Shown here piece after piece: positions 16,793-24,689 of a stretch of DNA of 64,000 bases. Origin of the DNA: SZAS-79 sp963844255. GTDB lineage: Bacteria > Pseudomonadota > Gammaproteobacteria > Burkholderiales > SG8-39. The notes under the pieces are model-generated. The model worked only from the letters and a program-made list of their open reading frames with translations, did no database searches and had not been told where the DNA came from. The first letter of the stretch is position 1; every line of letters begins with the position of its first letter. The stretch is taken from positions 1 to 64,000 of the forward strand of contig CAWJNP010000030.1 of the NCBI GenBank assembly GCA_963844255.1, in the 5' to 3' direction. The position numbers were made by a program, and so were the translations under genes.

Positions 16793-18118
16793 TCAGGAAA
16801 GCGCCGCTTTTTGGCCGGGCTTTTCAATTTTCTGGCGCGCAATCCACTTGTCCGCTTCCGCGTCCCAGTCGTCCAGACGGACGTATGAACTGGTGCGTGG
16901 ATTGCTGATCATGTTGGGGTCGACGTCCACGCCGATCCCTTCGAGGAAGTTGGCCAGACCGATGCGCTCGATCATCTCGCCGCAGCGTTCGTGCTCCAGG
17001 CCGTTTTCTGCCCAGAAGTCCACCACCGTAGCGGCGAGCTCGCGCAGTTTTTCGTAATCCTCGTCCGTGTCCATCTTCATGAACGGGATGATCACCGTAC
17101 CCATGGTGTCGCCGATCTTGAGGGTGCGCTTGCCGCCGATCAGGAGCGTGATGCCGCGATCGGTCCCGGGCTTGAGTGCCTTGGTCATCACGTTGATGCA
17201 GTGCATGCAGCGCACGCAGCTGCGGTTGTCGACTTCGAGCGTGTCGTCGTCGTTCAATGACAGCGCCTTGGTAGGGCAACGCGTGATCACGTTGTCGATG
17301 GTGTACTTGCGGCCGTGGCTCGCGACGTAGGCCTTGACCTCTTTCTGGTCGACCTGCATGTCGTTTCGCCAGGTGCCGATCACCGCAAAATCGGCGCGCT
17401 GGATCGAGTTCATGCAGTCGTTCGGGCAGCCGGAGACCTTGAACTTGAACTTGTAGGGCAGCGCCGGACGGTGCATGTCGTCGATGAAATTGTTCACCAG
17501 CGTGCGGTGGATCTTGTGCTCATTGGTGCACGACTGCTCGCAGCGCGCGGCGCCCACGCAGGACATGGCGGTGCGTACGCAGGGACCTGCGCCACCGAGG
17601 TCAAAGCCGTACTCGTTGATCTCGTCGAAGAAATGCTGGGTGTTCTCGGTCGTCGTGCCGATGAACATGATATTGCCTGTCTGACCGTGGAAGGCGATCA
17701 GCCCGGAACCCCATTTGTTCCAGGAGTCGGAGAGCTGGCGCAGAAGTTTGGTCGTGTAGTGGTTGCCCGCCGGAGGCTGCACACGCAGGGTATGGAACTC
17801 CTTCGACTCGGGGAACATGCTGGCGACCTCGGAAAAACGCGGGATGATGCCGCCGCCGTAACCGAACACCGAGACCGTGCCGCCTTTCCAGTAACCCAGA
17901 CGCGTCTTGTAGGAGTGCTCGAGCTGGCCGAGCAGGTCCACCATCATGTTGTTGTCGTGTGCCAGGCGCTTCAGCCCGGTGACGAAGCTCGGCCACGGCC
18001 CGCTCTCGAGCTGGTCGAGCATCGGGGTCGGGTGAAAGGGTTTGGTCGACTTCTTCTCGATCGGGATATAGGTGCTGTGCCGCTCGGGATTTTTGGGCTG
18101 GTTCTGCTGATCGGACAA
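16793..18118 (-). CDS. dsrA: DsrA, dissimilatory sulfite reductase alpha subunit
   Basis: A 441-residue subunit. The siroheme-[4Fe-4S] ligands appear as CVGAARC (Cx5C) and GCPNDC (Cx3C), and the ferredoxin domain has CPTKAL with CVRCMHC. The start is a TTG at 18118, six bases after a strong GGAGG; the frame upstream (to 18208) encodes unconvincing residues and no good ATG precedes the conserved region. First gene of the 13-kb dsr operon; the divergent promoter region contains an ATACCCC...GGGATAT element that may be an operator. Confidence 0.97.
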   Translation of the reverse strand: MSDQQNQPKNPERHSTYIPIEKKSTKPFHPTPMLDQLESGPWPSFVTGLKRLAHDNNMMVDLLGQLEHSYKTRLGYWKGGTVSVFGYGGGIIPRFSEVASMFPESKEFHTLRVQPPAGNHYTTKLLRQLSDSWNKWGSGLIAFHGQTGNIMFIGTTTENTQHFFDEINEYGFDLGGAGPCVRTAMSCVGAARCEQSCTNEHKIHRTLVNNFIDDMHRPALPYKFKFKVSGCPNDCMNSIQRADFAVIGTWRNDMQVDQKEVKAYVASHGRKYTIDNVITRCPTKALSLNDDDTLEVDNRSCVRCMHCINVMTKALKPGTDRGITLLIGGKRTLKIGDTMGTVIIPFMKMDTDEDYEKLRELAATVVDFWAENGLEHERCGEMIERIGLANFLEGIGVDVDPNMISNPRTSSYVRLDDWDAEADKWIARQKIEKPGQKAALS

Positions 18119-18410
18119 GGAACACCTCCAAGCGATGCGAAATCGGACCGGCAGAGTGTAACGACGCTTCTTCCTGCGACCGAAGAAGTCTTTGGGAGGG
18201 GCCTGCACTGCACAAAAAATACCCCTTTAGGGATATACCCTCGCCGCACCATGGACTAACCCTATTGTTTTAAAGCGTATTTCCTCGATATCGCAGAACT
18301 CCGCACAGGCGGCGCCTTCACCGATCGAGGTCGTGCGTCGCATACGCTGCACCGCGGCGATGCGGTATGTTCTGTACCCCGGTTTTCGACACCTGCACGC
18401 AAGACGCAAC
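18119..18410. promoter_or_regulatory. dsr divergent promoter region
   Basis: About 290 bases separate dsrA (minus) from the TauD-like gene (plus). At 18219-18236 lies an imperfect palindrome, ATACCCCTTTAGGGATAT. It resembles the two ATACC...GGTAT elements around the CstR-like repressor at 37.2-37.3 kb, although with a longer centre. A second overlapping half-site (ATACCC) follows. The region therefore probably holds the dsr promoter and a repressor site. No -35/-10 pair could be assigned with confidence. Confidence 0.45.
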
Positions 18411-19313
18411 GTGAACGCACCCTTTCCTCGCGCCATCGAACACCCGTTCGCCCTCGACACAGTGCAGACCTACCTGCGCTGGCGCGACGACAAGCTCGCC
18501 CGCTACCCGCGCAGCACTGGGGATCTGATCGTCGAGGTTCGGGACCCGCGCAATCCAACCGATTCGGAGCTCGGAGAGCTGCGACGCGTCTGCGCGGCGG
18601 CCAACATGGCCGTATATGCAAGCCGGTTGGCCGATGAGGCGGACAAGAACATTCCGCGTCGCCTGGGCGAACGGCTGGGCCTTGCACTACCGCGCGCGAA
18701 CCTGCTTGCCGACGAGGATGGCATCACCTCGCTGCAGGCAGTGGCGGGCAAATCCGCCGCCGGCTACATCCCGTATTCGAACCAGCGCCTGCTCTGGCAT
18801 ACCGACGGCTACTACAACTGCCCGGCAGAGCGCATCGGCGCCTTTATCCTGCACTGCGTGCGGCCCGCGGCCGAGGGCGGTGCGAATCGCCTCCTCGACC
18901 CCGAAATCGCCTACATCCTGCTGCGCGACGCCGACCCCGGGTACATAACCGCGCTCGAAGCGCCGGATGTGATGACCATTCCGGCGAACGTCGTGAATGG
19001 CGCCGAGATCCGGCCGGCCTGCAGCGGTCCGGTCTTCTCGACCCATCGTGGTGCCCTGCACATGCGCTATACGGCACGCAGCCGCAGCATCGCGTGGCGC
19101 GCGGATGAGGCCACGCGGGCCGTCGTTGCATTTCTCGGCCGGATCCTCGACACCGACTCTCCCCATGTGTTTGCCCTTCGGCTCGCGCCCGGCCAGGGCC
19201 TGGTATGCAACAACGTCCTCCACAACCGCACGGCATTCACTGATCACGCAGAGCCCGGCCGGTCGCGACTTGTCTATCGGGCCCGGTACTTCGACCGAAT
19301 CGCCTCCCCCTGA
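18411..19313 (+). CDS. TauD/TfdA-like Fe(II)/2-oxoglutarate dioxygenase
   Basis: About 300 residues. The metal-binding HxD is in LLWHTDGYYN and the distal histidine in CNNVLHNRTAF, with a following basic residue for 2-oxoglutarate (SRLVYRARYF). TauD-type enzymes hydroxylate organosulfonates and release sulfite, but many relatives have other substrates. The start is uncertain: GTG 18411, ATG 18360 and GTG 18333 are all in frame and none has a clear ribosome site. It is first gene of the cassette divergent from dsrA, so a link with sulfite or sulfur metabolism is an inference from context. Confidence 0.8.
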   Translation: MNAPFPRAIEHPFALDTVQTYLRWRDDKLARYPRSTGDLIVEVRDPRNPTDSELGELRRVCAAANMAVYASRLADEADKNIPRRLGERLGLALPRANLLADEDGITSLQAVAGKSAAGYIPYSNQRLLWHTDGYYNCPAERIGAFILHCVRPAAEGGANRLLDPEIAYILLRDADPGYITALEAPDVMTIPANVVNGAEIRPACSGPVFSTHRGALHMRYTARSRSIAWRADEATRAVVAFLGRILDTDSPHVFALRLAPGQGLVCNNVLHNRTAFTDHAEPGRSRLVYRARYFDRIASP

Positions 19314-19345
19314 TGCGCCCTGGAATACGGAACGACCCCATACCC

Positions 19346-20068
19346 ATGAAATACATCCCCCTCAAGTACATCAAGGAAGATCGCGCAGTCGGAAACTCGG
19401 ATGACAGCGAGGACGCGAAAGAATCGACCGGGATGCTGAAGCGCCTGGTTGCCGACCTGCGCGAGCAGCTCGCAGGACTCTCGCCCGATGCGGAAACGCT
19501 GCCTCGTGCAGACCTGCTGTTGCAGCTTGGCCGTGCGCTAGTCAGGCTGGAGCTCGGCGCGGAGGCCTGGGCGATGGCACGCGAAGCCGTCGACCTGTAC
19601 CTTGCCGAACAGGCATGGGAAGGTGCGGCACAGTGCTGCGACATCCTGTTTCTTTCCGACCAGCCCGACTCCCTGGCAGCGCTCGGCCAGGGTATCTGGC
19701 TTGCGGTGACCTATCCAATCGACCCCGAACTCAGCATCGCGCTGCTCCAGCATGTGGTCGACGAGACGCCGCCCGACGCGGACGGCGCAGCCGTCGCCGC
19801 GGTCACGGCGTACTACCTCGCGGACATGCGCGCCCGGGAACCCCAGCGCGAGCATCTGCTCCTTTACGCGAGCCAGGTGCTTGCCACGGTCGCCCGGCGG
19901 CACAGTGGCGTGTCAGGCCAGGAGGACTTCAATCGCTGGATCGAGAGCATGGAGCTGAACGACCCGTCGCTGTTCCTGCCGCGGCTGCGCAACGTGGTGG
20001 ACGTGCTGGTCCAGGACGACTGGTGGTTCGACCGCGACGCGCTTCAGGCCGCGCTACCCGCAGACTGA
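19346..20068 (+). CDS. Unrecognised alpha-helical protein of the dsr-divergent cassette
   Basis: A 240-residue, mostly helical, acidic protein with no signal peptide or membrane segment. Residues about 55-200 look like TPR-type helical pairs (LLLQLGRALVRLELGAEAWA, then CCDILFLSDQ). No catalytic motif was found. It starts 32 bases after the TauD-like gene and ends six bases before the Cas6-like gene, so it is surely co-transcribed. DsrS is also a soluble protein of unknown function, but I cannot equate the two. Confidence 0.8.
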   Translation: MKYIPLKYIKEDRAVGNSDDSEDAKESTGMLKRLVADLREQLAGLSPDAETLPRADLLLQLGRALVRLELGAEAWAMAREAVDLYLAEQAWEGAAQCCDILFLSDQPDSLAALGQGIWLAVTYPIDPELSIALLQHVVDETPPDADGAAVAAVTAYYLADMRAREPQREHLLLYASQVLATVARRHSGVSGQEDFNRWIESMELNDPSLFLPRLRNVVDVLVQDDWWFDRDALQAALPAD

Positions 20069-20073
20069 TCTGC

Positions 20074-20799
20074 ATGGTGACGGAAGAACGCACGACGCAC
20101 GACGCCACCGCCCCCCTGGCGCCCGGCGACATCGTGGACGCCGTATTCGCGATCGCCTGCCCCTGCCTGCCGGTCGACCATGCCTGGGCCCTGTCGCAGG
20201 CCATCCAGAACGCATTGCCGTGGTTTTCGGACGAGCCTTACGCCGGACTCCACCTGATCCACGGGTCCGGGTCCGGCGCCGGCTGGATGCGTCCCGAAGC
20301 CCCCGACGAATTGCTGCAGCTTTCGCACAGGGTCAGGCTCACGCTGCGCCTGCCCAGGCACCGCCTCAACGATGCGGCCGGCCTGATCGACTGCACCCTG
20401 CAGGTTGCCGGCTGGCCCTTGCGCGTCGAGGGACTCACCGCAAAGCCGCTGTCCCGCATCACCACCCTGTTCTCACGCGGCGTGATTTTCGCCGCAGCCG
20501 ACGACGAGACCGCAAACGAGGAAACCGCCGACGCCGAAACCGGGTTTCTTGCTGCGGCCACGAAGGAACTCGCCGCGCTGGGCATACGCGACACGAGGCC
20601 CGTGTGCGGACGCGCAACCCGCGTGGCGACCCCCGAGCGACCCCATCTCGCGCGCAGCCTGATGCTCGCCGGCCTGACGCGCGAGCAGTCGCTGGTGCTG
20701 CAGCAACGCGGCCTCGGCAGCGGGCGCAAACTCGGCTTCGGACTGTTCATTCCCCACAAAAGCATCGACGACCTGCACTCCAGGTCGGATTTTTCATAG
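20074..20799 (+). CDS. Orphan Cas6/Cmx6-like RAMP-family protein
   Basis: A 241-residue protein whose overall pattern matches the Cas6 variant called Cmx6 (type I-MYXAN): an N-terminal VFAIACPCLPVDHAWALSQA with a possible catalytic His36, a central HRVRLTLRLPRHRL strand, CGR at 178-180, and a C-terminal glycine-rich loop GLGSGRKLGFGLFIPHK (213-229) typical of RAMP RNA-binding folds. Cas6 enzymes cut CRISPR precursor RNA, but no repeat array and no other cas gene is visible anywhere in the window. The gene lies six bases after the helical unknown and 11 before a DsrC-like gene, suggesting a non-CRISPR RNA role linked to the sulfur relay. Homology is from memory of motifs. Confidence 0.75.
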   Translation: MVTEERTTHDATAPLAPGDIVDAVFAIACPCLPVDHAWALSQAIQNALPWFSDEPYAGLHLIHGSGSGAGWMRPEAPDELLQLSHRVRLTLRLPRHRLNDAAGLIDCTLQVAGWPLRVEGLTAKPLSRITTLFSRGVIFAAADDETANEETADAETGFLAAATKELAALGIRDTRPVCGRATRVATPERPHLARSLMLAGLTREQSLVLQQRGLGSGRKLGFGLFIPHKSIDDLHSRSDFS

Positions 20800-20810
20800 A
20801 CGAGGAGACC

Positions 20811-21152
20811 ATGGCATACGAAGTCAAAGGCAGGGTTCTGGAAACGACCGAAAACGGTTACCTTGAGTCGCACGACGAATGGGACCGCGACGTCGGCGAA
20901 GTCATCGCCGCGGCGGAGGGCCTGACCCTGACGCAGGAACACTGGGACGTCATCGACTACCTTCGCGACGCCTACATCAACCACAATGGCGAGCAGCCCA
21001 ACAACCGCGCCATGCTCAAGGCCATGCAGGAGAAATGGCCCGACCGCAAAGTGGACAACAAGACGCTGTTCGACCTGTTTCCGGGCAACCCCTCCAAACA
21101 GGCGGGCAAGATTGCCGGGCTCCCGGAGAGCATGCGCAAAGGCGGGTACTGA
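20811..21152 (+). CDS. DsrC/TusE-fold protein lacking both cysteines (RspA-like)
   Basis: A 113-residue DsrC-fold protein (ENGYLESHDEWD, LTQEHWDVIDYLRDAYI, LFDLFPGNPSKQAGKIAGLP). The KQAC cysteine is replaced by glycine (KQAG) and the C-terminus is ESMRKGGY, so there is no cysteine in the chain. DsrC-like proteins with neither cysteine have been proposed to be regulatory (RspA). GAGGAG precedes the ATG at 20811. It is the last gene of the cassette that includes the Cas6-like protein. Confidence 0.92.
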   Translation: MAYEVKGRVLETTENGYLESHDEWDRDVGEVIAAAEGLTLTQEHWDVIDYLRDAYINHNGEQPNNRAMLKAMQEKWPDRKVDNKTLFDLFPGNPSKQAGKIAGLPESMRKGGY

Positions 21153-21160
21153 ACCGCTGC

Positions 21161-21475
21161 TTACGCGTAGTGCCGGCGCTGAGCGCGCCGGCGGCCCGCC
21201 TGCTGCACCACCCCGCCCCGGATCGTATAGGGCGGGGTGAGCTCGAAGCTGCCGTACTTCGGATTGAGCGGTTTCAGAAAACGGCGCTCACCATCGATCA
21301 CGAGCTGGCGGAAGAACACATCCCCGGCGAATTCGACGATCACGAACGCGCCGTCCCGTGGTGTGTAGCCGGGGTCGACGATCACGACGCAGCCGTCGGC
21401 AAACTCGGGCTCCATGCTGTCGCCCAGCACACGCAGTGCATAGGGTTCGAGCGCACTGCAGCTGTTCTGGTCCAT
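21161..21475 (-). CDS. S24/LexA-fold protein, probably autoproteolytically inactive
   Basis: A 104-residue single-domain protein with the S24 serine motif LRVLGDSMEPEF and the following beta-rich LexA-like body. In LexA and UmuD the general-base lysine lies in a VKRL-type strand; here the corresponding strand reads VFFRQL, so lysine is replaced by arginine. There is no DNA-binding domain. It is convergent with the DsrC-like gene and the last gene of a compact minus-strand cluster of oxygenases and unknowns. Function unknown. Confidence 0.75.
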   Translation of the reverse strand: MDQNSCSALEPYALRVLGDSMEPEFADGCVVIVDPGYTPRDGAFVIVEFAGDVFFRQLVIDGERRFLKPLNPKYGSFELTPPYTIRGGVVQQAGRRRAQRRHYA

Positions 21476-21492
21476 TGGTCGCCCTTCCTTCT

Positions 21493-21795
21493 CTAGCCCC
21501 GTGGGTCGTCCACGGGCTTTTTCCTGTGAAAATGGATCACCGTGTCGCCGCGCGCCGGTTCGTCGCTGAACCGCGGTCGCTCAGCGGCCGCGCCTCCCTC
21601 GCCCGCCCTGTCCTGCGCGAGCTCGCGCTCACGCGCACTGATCAGCGCCAGGCACTGGCGCATATCCTCGATCGTGGCGTCCGACAGGGGATGGCGCATG
21701 CCGTGGGGCGTGGCCGTGTCCTTGATGACACTCGCGAGCGTCAATTTTACCGCCTGCAGGATGCGCGCTTCGATGGAAAGCTCCGACTCGGCCAT
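21493..21795 (-). CDS. Small conserved protein of unknown function
   Basis: A 100-residue soluble protein: helical N-terminal 60 residues (IEARILQAVKLTLASVIKDT, IEDMRQCLALISARERELA) and a low-complexity tail. I recall similar short betaproteobacterial proteins carrying the doubtful label segregation and condensation protein A, but nothing in the sequence supports such a role. It lies nine bases before the oxygenase stop and 17 bases upstream of the S24-fold gene. Confidence 0.65.
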   Translation of the reverse strand: MAESELSIEARILQAVKLTLASVIKDTATPHGMRHPLSDATIEDMRQCLALISARERELAQDRAGEGGAAAERPRFSDEPARGDTVIHFHRKKPVDDPRG

Positions 21796-21804
21796 GTCAA
21801 ATCC

Positions 21805-22479
21805 TCAGATGTCCGACCACATGCGGATCAGGTTCATGTACGCGGCGTTCACCTGCACGGTCTCCGGGGCTTCAGGCGCGCTTTGCAGCAGCCGCTCGCG
21901 CGCCGCATTGAGGCCGTAGAGCAACTCGCGCTTCGCCGGGTCGCGCACCAGGCTCTGCAGCCAGGTCACCGCCACCAGTCGCTCGCCGCGCGTCACCGGG
22001 CTGACCTGGTGGACGCTGCTCGCGGGGTAAATCACCGCGTCCCCCGCGGCCAACTTGACCGCCTGGTCGCCCGCCGTGCTGCGAATGATCAGCTCGCCGC
22101 CATCGTACTCGGCCGGTTCGTTGAGAAAAACCGTCACGGCGATGTCAGAGCGGTACATCACGCCTTCGGTGCCCATGATCGGATCGTCGAGGTGGTCGCC
22201 ATAGGTCATGCCGGGGCGATAGCGCGCGTAGAACGGGCTCGCCACGTGCAACGGCAGCGCACCCGCGCGATACACCGGGTGGCGCACGAGATTGCCCATC
22301 ACCAGCCGATTGAGCTTCTCCAGGTCAGGCGCGCCCTGTTCGACCTCCTGATTGCTTTTTACGCGCCGGGCCACGGCACCCGCGGACAAGCGCCCGTCCG
22401 CAAACGGCGCATCGGCCAGCCACGCGCGCAGCAGTTGCAGCTCGTCGGGTTTCAGGACCTTTGGTATGGCAAGAAGCAT
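21805..22479 (-). CDS. PKHD-type Fe(II)/2-oxoglutarate hydroxylase (PiuC/YbiX family)
   Basis: A 224-residue protein. The prolyl-4-hydroxylase-like double-stranded beta-helix shows HLDDP (metal His and Asp), GGELIIRST, and the distal His in PASSVHQVSPVTRGERLVAVTW. PiuC-like enzymes are often iron-related, but the substrate is unknown here. It is 12 bases downstream of another 2-oxoglutarate oxygenase on the same strand. Confidence 0.9.
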   Translation of the reverse strand: MLLAIPKVLKPDELQLLRAWLADAPFADGRLSAGAVARRVKSNQEVEQGAPDLEKLNRLVMGNLVRHPVYRAGALPLHVASPFYARYRPGMTYGDHLDDPIMGTEGVMYRSDIAVTVFLNEPAEYDGGELIIRSTAGDQAVKLAAGDAVIYPASSVHQVSPVTRGERLVAVTWLQSLVRDPAKRELLYGLNAARERLLQSAPEAPETVQVNAAYMNLIRMWSDI

Positions 22480-22491
22480 GTGCGTGCCGGC

Positions 22492-23085
22492 TCAGGCGAA
22501 ACTGACCCATGTGGTGACAATGTACTTCACGCCCGCCTGCAGCGTGACCCCGCGATGCACGTGGGTCCAGAAAGGCGGAAACAGGACCAGCTTTCCCTGC
22601 GCTGGTCTGACCACGACTTCCTGCAGCGGAAATTCGGTCTCTCCGCCCGGACCCGGAACATCGTTCAGATACCAGATGGCCACCAGCTGGCGCTGGCTCA
22701 ACTCGCCCGGTCCGGCATCCACATGCCAGTGGTAGAACTCGCCCGGCAGGGTGCGCTGCAGGTTGTAGCCGACATCCTTGAACGAATTTGCCCCGAAAAA
22801 CGGGAACTCGCCTGCAAGCGCAGTCACGGAAGTCACCAGATGCCGCGCCAGCGCCTGGTCGATATCGCGCCAGTCTTCCCGCCCGCTGATGCGCAGGTCC
22901 GTGGACCGCTTGACCGCCGGCGCCTCCTGCGCGCCCGCGCCGATGCGCCCCGCATACTGCTGGTCGGTCTGGGACTCGAACCGCCGGATCGCCTCCCGGC
23001 ACACGTCGGCCGGCAGCGCCTCGGCCACCTCGTAGATGAAACTTCCGGGCACGACTTCGCGCAGCCTGTCACCCGCGAAACTCAT
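22492..23085 (-). CDS. 2-oxoglutarate/Fe(II)-dependent oxygenase
   Basis: A 197-residue protein of the 2OG-Fe(II) oxygenase superfamily. The metal site is YHWHVDAGPGE (HxD) with the distal histidine in FPPFWTHVHRGV and a basic residue in the last strand region. Together with the adjacent PKHD enzyme it may modify a protein or small molecule; no substrate can be inferred. Three-base gap to the upstream gene, so it belongs to a single operon. Confidence 0.85.
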   Translation of the reverse strand: MSFAGDRLREVVPGSFIYEVAEALPADVCREAIRRFESQTDQQYAGRIGAGAQEAPAVKRSTDLRISGREDWRDIDQALARHLVTSVTALAGEFPFFGANSFKDVGYNLQRTLPGEFYHWHVDAGPGELSQRQLVAIWYLNDVPGPGGETEFPLQEVVVRPAQGKLVLFPPFWTHVHRGVTLQAGVKYIVTTWVSFA

Positions 23086-23088
23086 GGG

Positions 23089-23412
23089 CTAGGAAAAGAG
23101 CACTTCGGTGTTCTGCATCTCGCCCGCGTCATCGACATCGACCCCGATGGCGCCAGGCATGCGCACGGCGATGTAGCCCGCCATCAGCATGGCACTGGCC
23201 TCGTTGCCGTTGTTCAGGCTGGTGAGCAGCTTCTCGGCGACGATCTGGCAGCGCTGCAGCCGGTCCGGACTGGCGACGAACACCCGGCTCATCTGCCAGC
23301 CCCGGTCCATGTCCCTGTCCAGCTTCGCATGGAATTCATCCGCCTGCTGCAGGAGGTCTTCCGGCACGTCGACCGCATAGACCTGCTCACCGACGACCAC
23401 TTTGAAGCGCAT
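23089..23412 (-). CDS. Conserved small protein of unknown function
   Basis: A 107-residue acidic protein starting MRFKVVVGEQVYAVDVPEDL. It has no signal peptide, membrane segment or metal motif; the middle (ADEFHAKLDRDMDRGWQMSR) looks helical. It is located two bases after the Sel1-repeat gene and three before the 2-oxoglutarate oxygenase. Constant spacing suggests a functional unit of this operon. Confidence 0.7.
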   Translation of the reverse strand: MRFKVVVGEQVYAVDVPEDLLQQADEFHAKLDRDMDRGWQMSRVFVASPDRLQRCQIVAEKLLTSLNNGNEASAMLMAGYIAVRMPGAIGVDVDDAGEMQNTEVLFS

Positions 23413-23414
23413 GC

Positions 23415-23846
23415 TCAGGATTGCTTTTCGGATTGCTCGCGCCATTTGGCGGCTGCAGCGGCATCGCGCTCCACGCCCACCCCCTTCTCGTACATGGTCG
23501 CCAGCGTCGCCTGCGAACCGGCCATCCCCTGCTCGGCGGCAAGCAGGAACCACTTTGCCGCCTCGGTCGCATCTGCCTTGGTGCACTCGCCCTGGAAATA
23601 CATGAAGCCCAGGCCATGCTGGGCAAGCGCGAAGCCCTGGTCAGCGGCGGCACGCATCCATTTGACGGCGGTGCCGCAGTCCTTGACCATGCCCAGGCCG
23701 ACCTGCGCCATCACCGCGACGCGATACTGCGCGCGGGGATCGCCCGCTTCGGCGAGCGGCCGCAGCAACTGCATCGCGCGGGCAAACTCCTTGGCCTCGA
23801 ACGCCGCAATCCCGCTCGACATTTCCATATCCAGTCCTGACATCAT
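23415..23846 (-). CDS. Sel1-like repeat protein
   Basis: A 143-residue protein made of Sel1/TPR-like helical repeats: AQYRVAVMAQVGLGMVKDCG, AQHGLGFMYFQGE and SQATLATMYEKGVGV. Such solenoids mediate protein-protein contacts. The start at 23846 (or the next codon) is chosen because GGAG lies just upstream; the frame extends 12 codons further. First gene of the minus-strand cluster reaching to 21161. Confidence 0.85.
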   Translation of the reverse strand: MMSGLDMEMSSGIAAFEAKEFARAMQLLRPLAEAGDPRAQYRVAVMAQVGLGMVKDCGTAVKWMRAAADQGFALAQHGLGFMYFQGECTKADATEAAKWFLLAAEQGMAGSQATLATMYEKGVGVERDAAAAAKWREQSEKQS

Positions 23847-24018
23847 CTGCTCCAACGGGATGCAAAGTTTCGGTGCGGGCACACTGCCCGTCCACGCCCT
23901 GCATCAGACACTCTGAAAAAACACGCAAACATTTTAGCGACTCCCCCGGTGTCGCGCTTTGGTGCGAACCCGTTCCGGGCTGCTGGTATCCTCACGGCCA
24001 ACCGACGGAACCCCAACC

Positions 24019-24624
24019 ATGGCCATCATCAGCAGCAGCCGACCCTCCGTGGCGCTCGTCAAGACCCGCTGGCGCAAGAAGGGCGCACGCACCCTCCCCG
24101 AGCTTGCCGGCATACTCGGCGCGAACATCTGGAAGATCGCGCTCGAAGTCTTCAAGCACATGGAAAAGGAAGGCTTTCGCTTCGGCTCCGACCGGTTGGT
24201 GACCACGGTGCTGACCGAATTCATCGCGTTCCAGGTGCAGCTTGCCGACCGTGCCGTATACGGAAGACTGCCCGAAGCCGACCGGGCCACGCTGATCAGC
24301 GAAACGGTCCGCCATCTTGCGCTGACCATGGAGAACAACCAGCAGGACCTGCTCGGCCCGGGAGAGTACCGCAAGCCGTTCATCGACCTCCTCAATGCCC
24401 GTTTTGCGGACTACGCCCGGTTCGACTACCCCGGCGCGGCCCCGGACTATGCGTGCCTCGGCTTCTTCTCGGCCAGGGTGTCCGATGCAATGGTGTCCGA
24501 CCCGGCGGTCAGCGGCGACAACAAATGGGTGATCGAGCAGATGATGGACATCGAGGCACCTGAAATGGTGCTCCTCGTGCAGAAGCTGATCGACAAGGCG
24601 GTGGATTTTCCGGCACCGCGCTGA
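24019..24624 (+). CDS. Protein of unknown function
   Basis: A 201-residue soluble, helical protein that I do not recognise. The first 60 residues are basic (VALVKTRWRKKGARTLPEL), the rest amphipathic helices, with no catalytic or metal-binding signature. It is divergent from the Sel1 cluster and convergent with fba. The 172-base gap on its 5' side contains nothing recognisable. Confidence 0.75.
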   Translation: MAIISSSRPSVALVKTRWRKKGARTLPELAGILGANIWKIALEVFKHMEKEGFRFGSDRLVTTVLTEFIAFQVQLADRAVYGRLPEADRATLISETVRHLALTMENNQQDLLGPGEYRKPFIDLLNARFADYARFDYPGAAPDYACLGFFSARVSDAMVSDPAVSGDNKWVIEQMMDIEAPEMVLLVQKLIDKAVDFPAPR

Positions 24625-24689
24625 AATCTATAATTCTTTAAGATTTACTTCTACAGAACAAGCCCTGGAGCGGGTCGCATGTCAGTTTA

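Noticed and set aside
18411..19313. Calling the gene a true taurine dioxygenase (tauD)
   Set aside because: Only the generic HxD...H site is evident; no tauABC transporter is nearby and relatives of this fold have many substrates.
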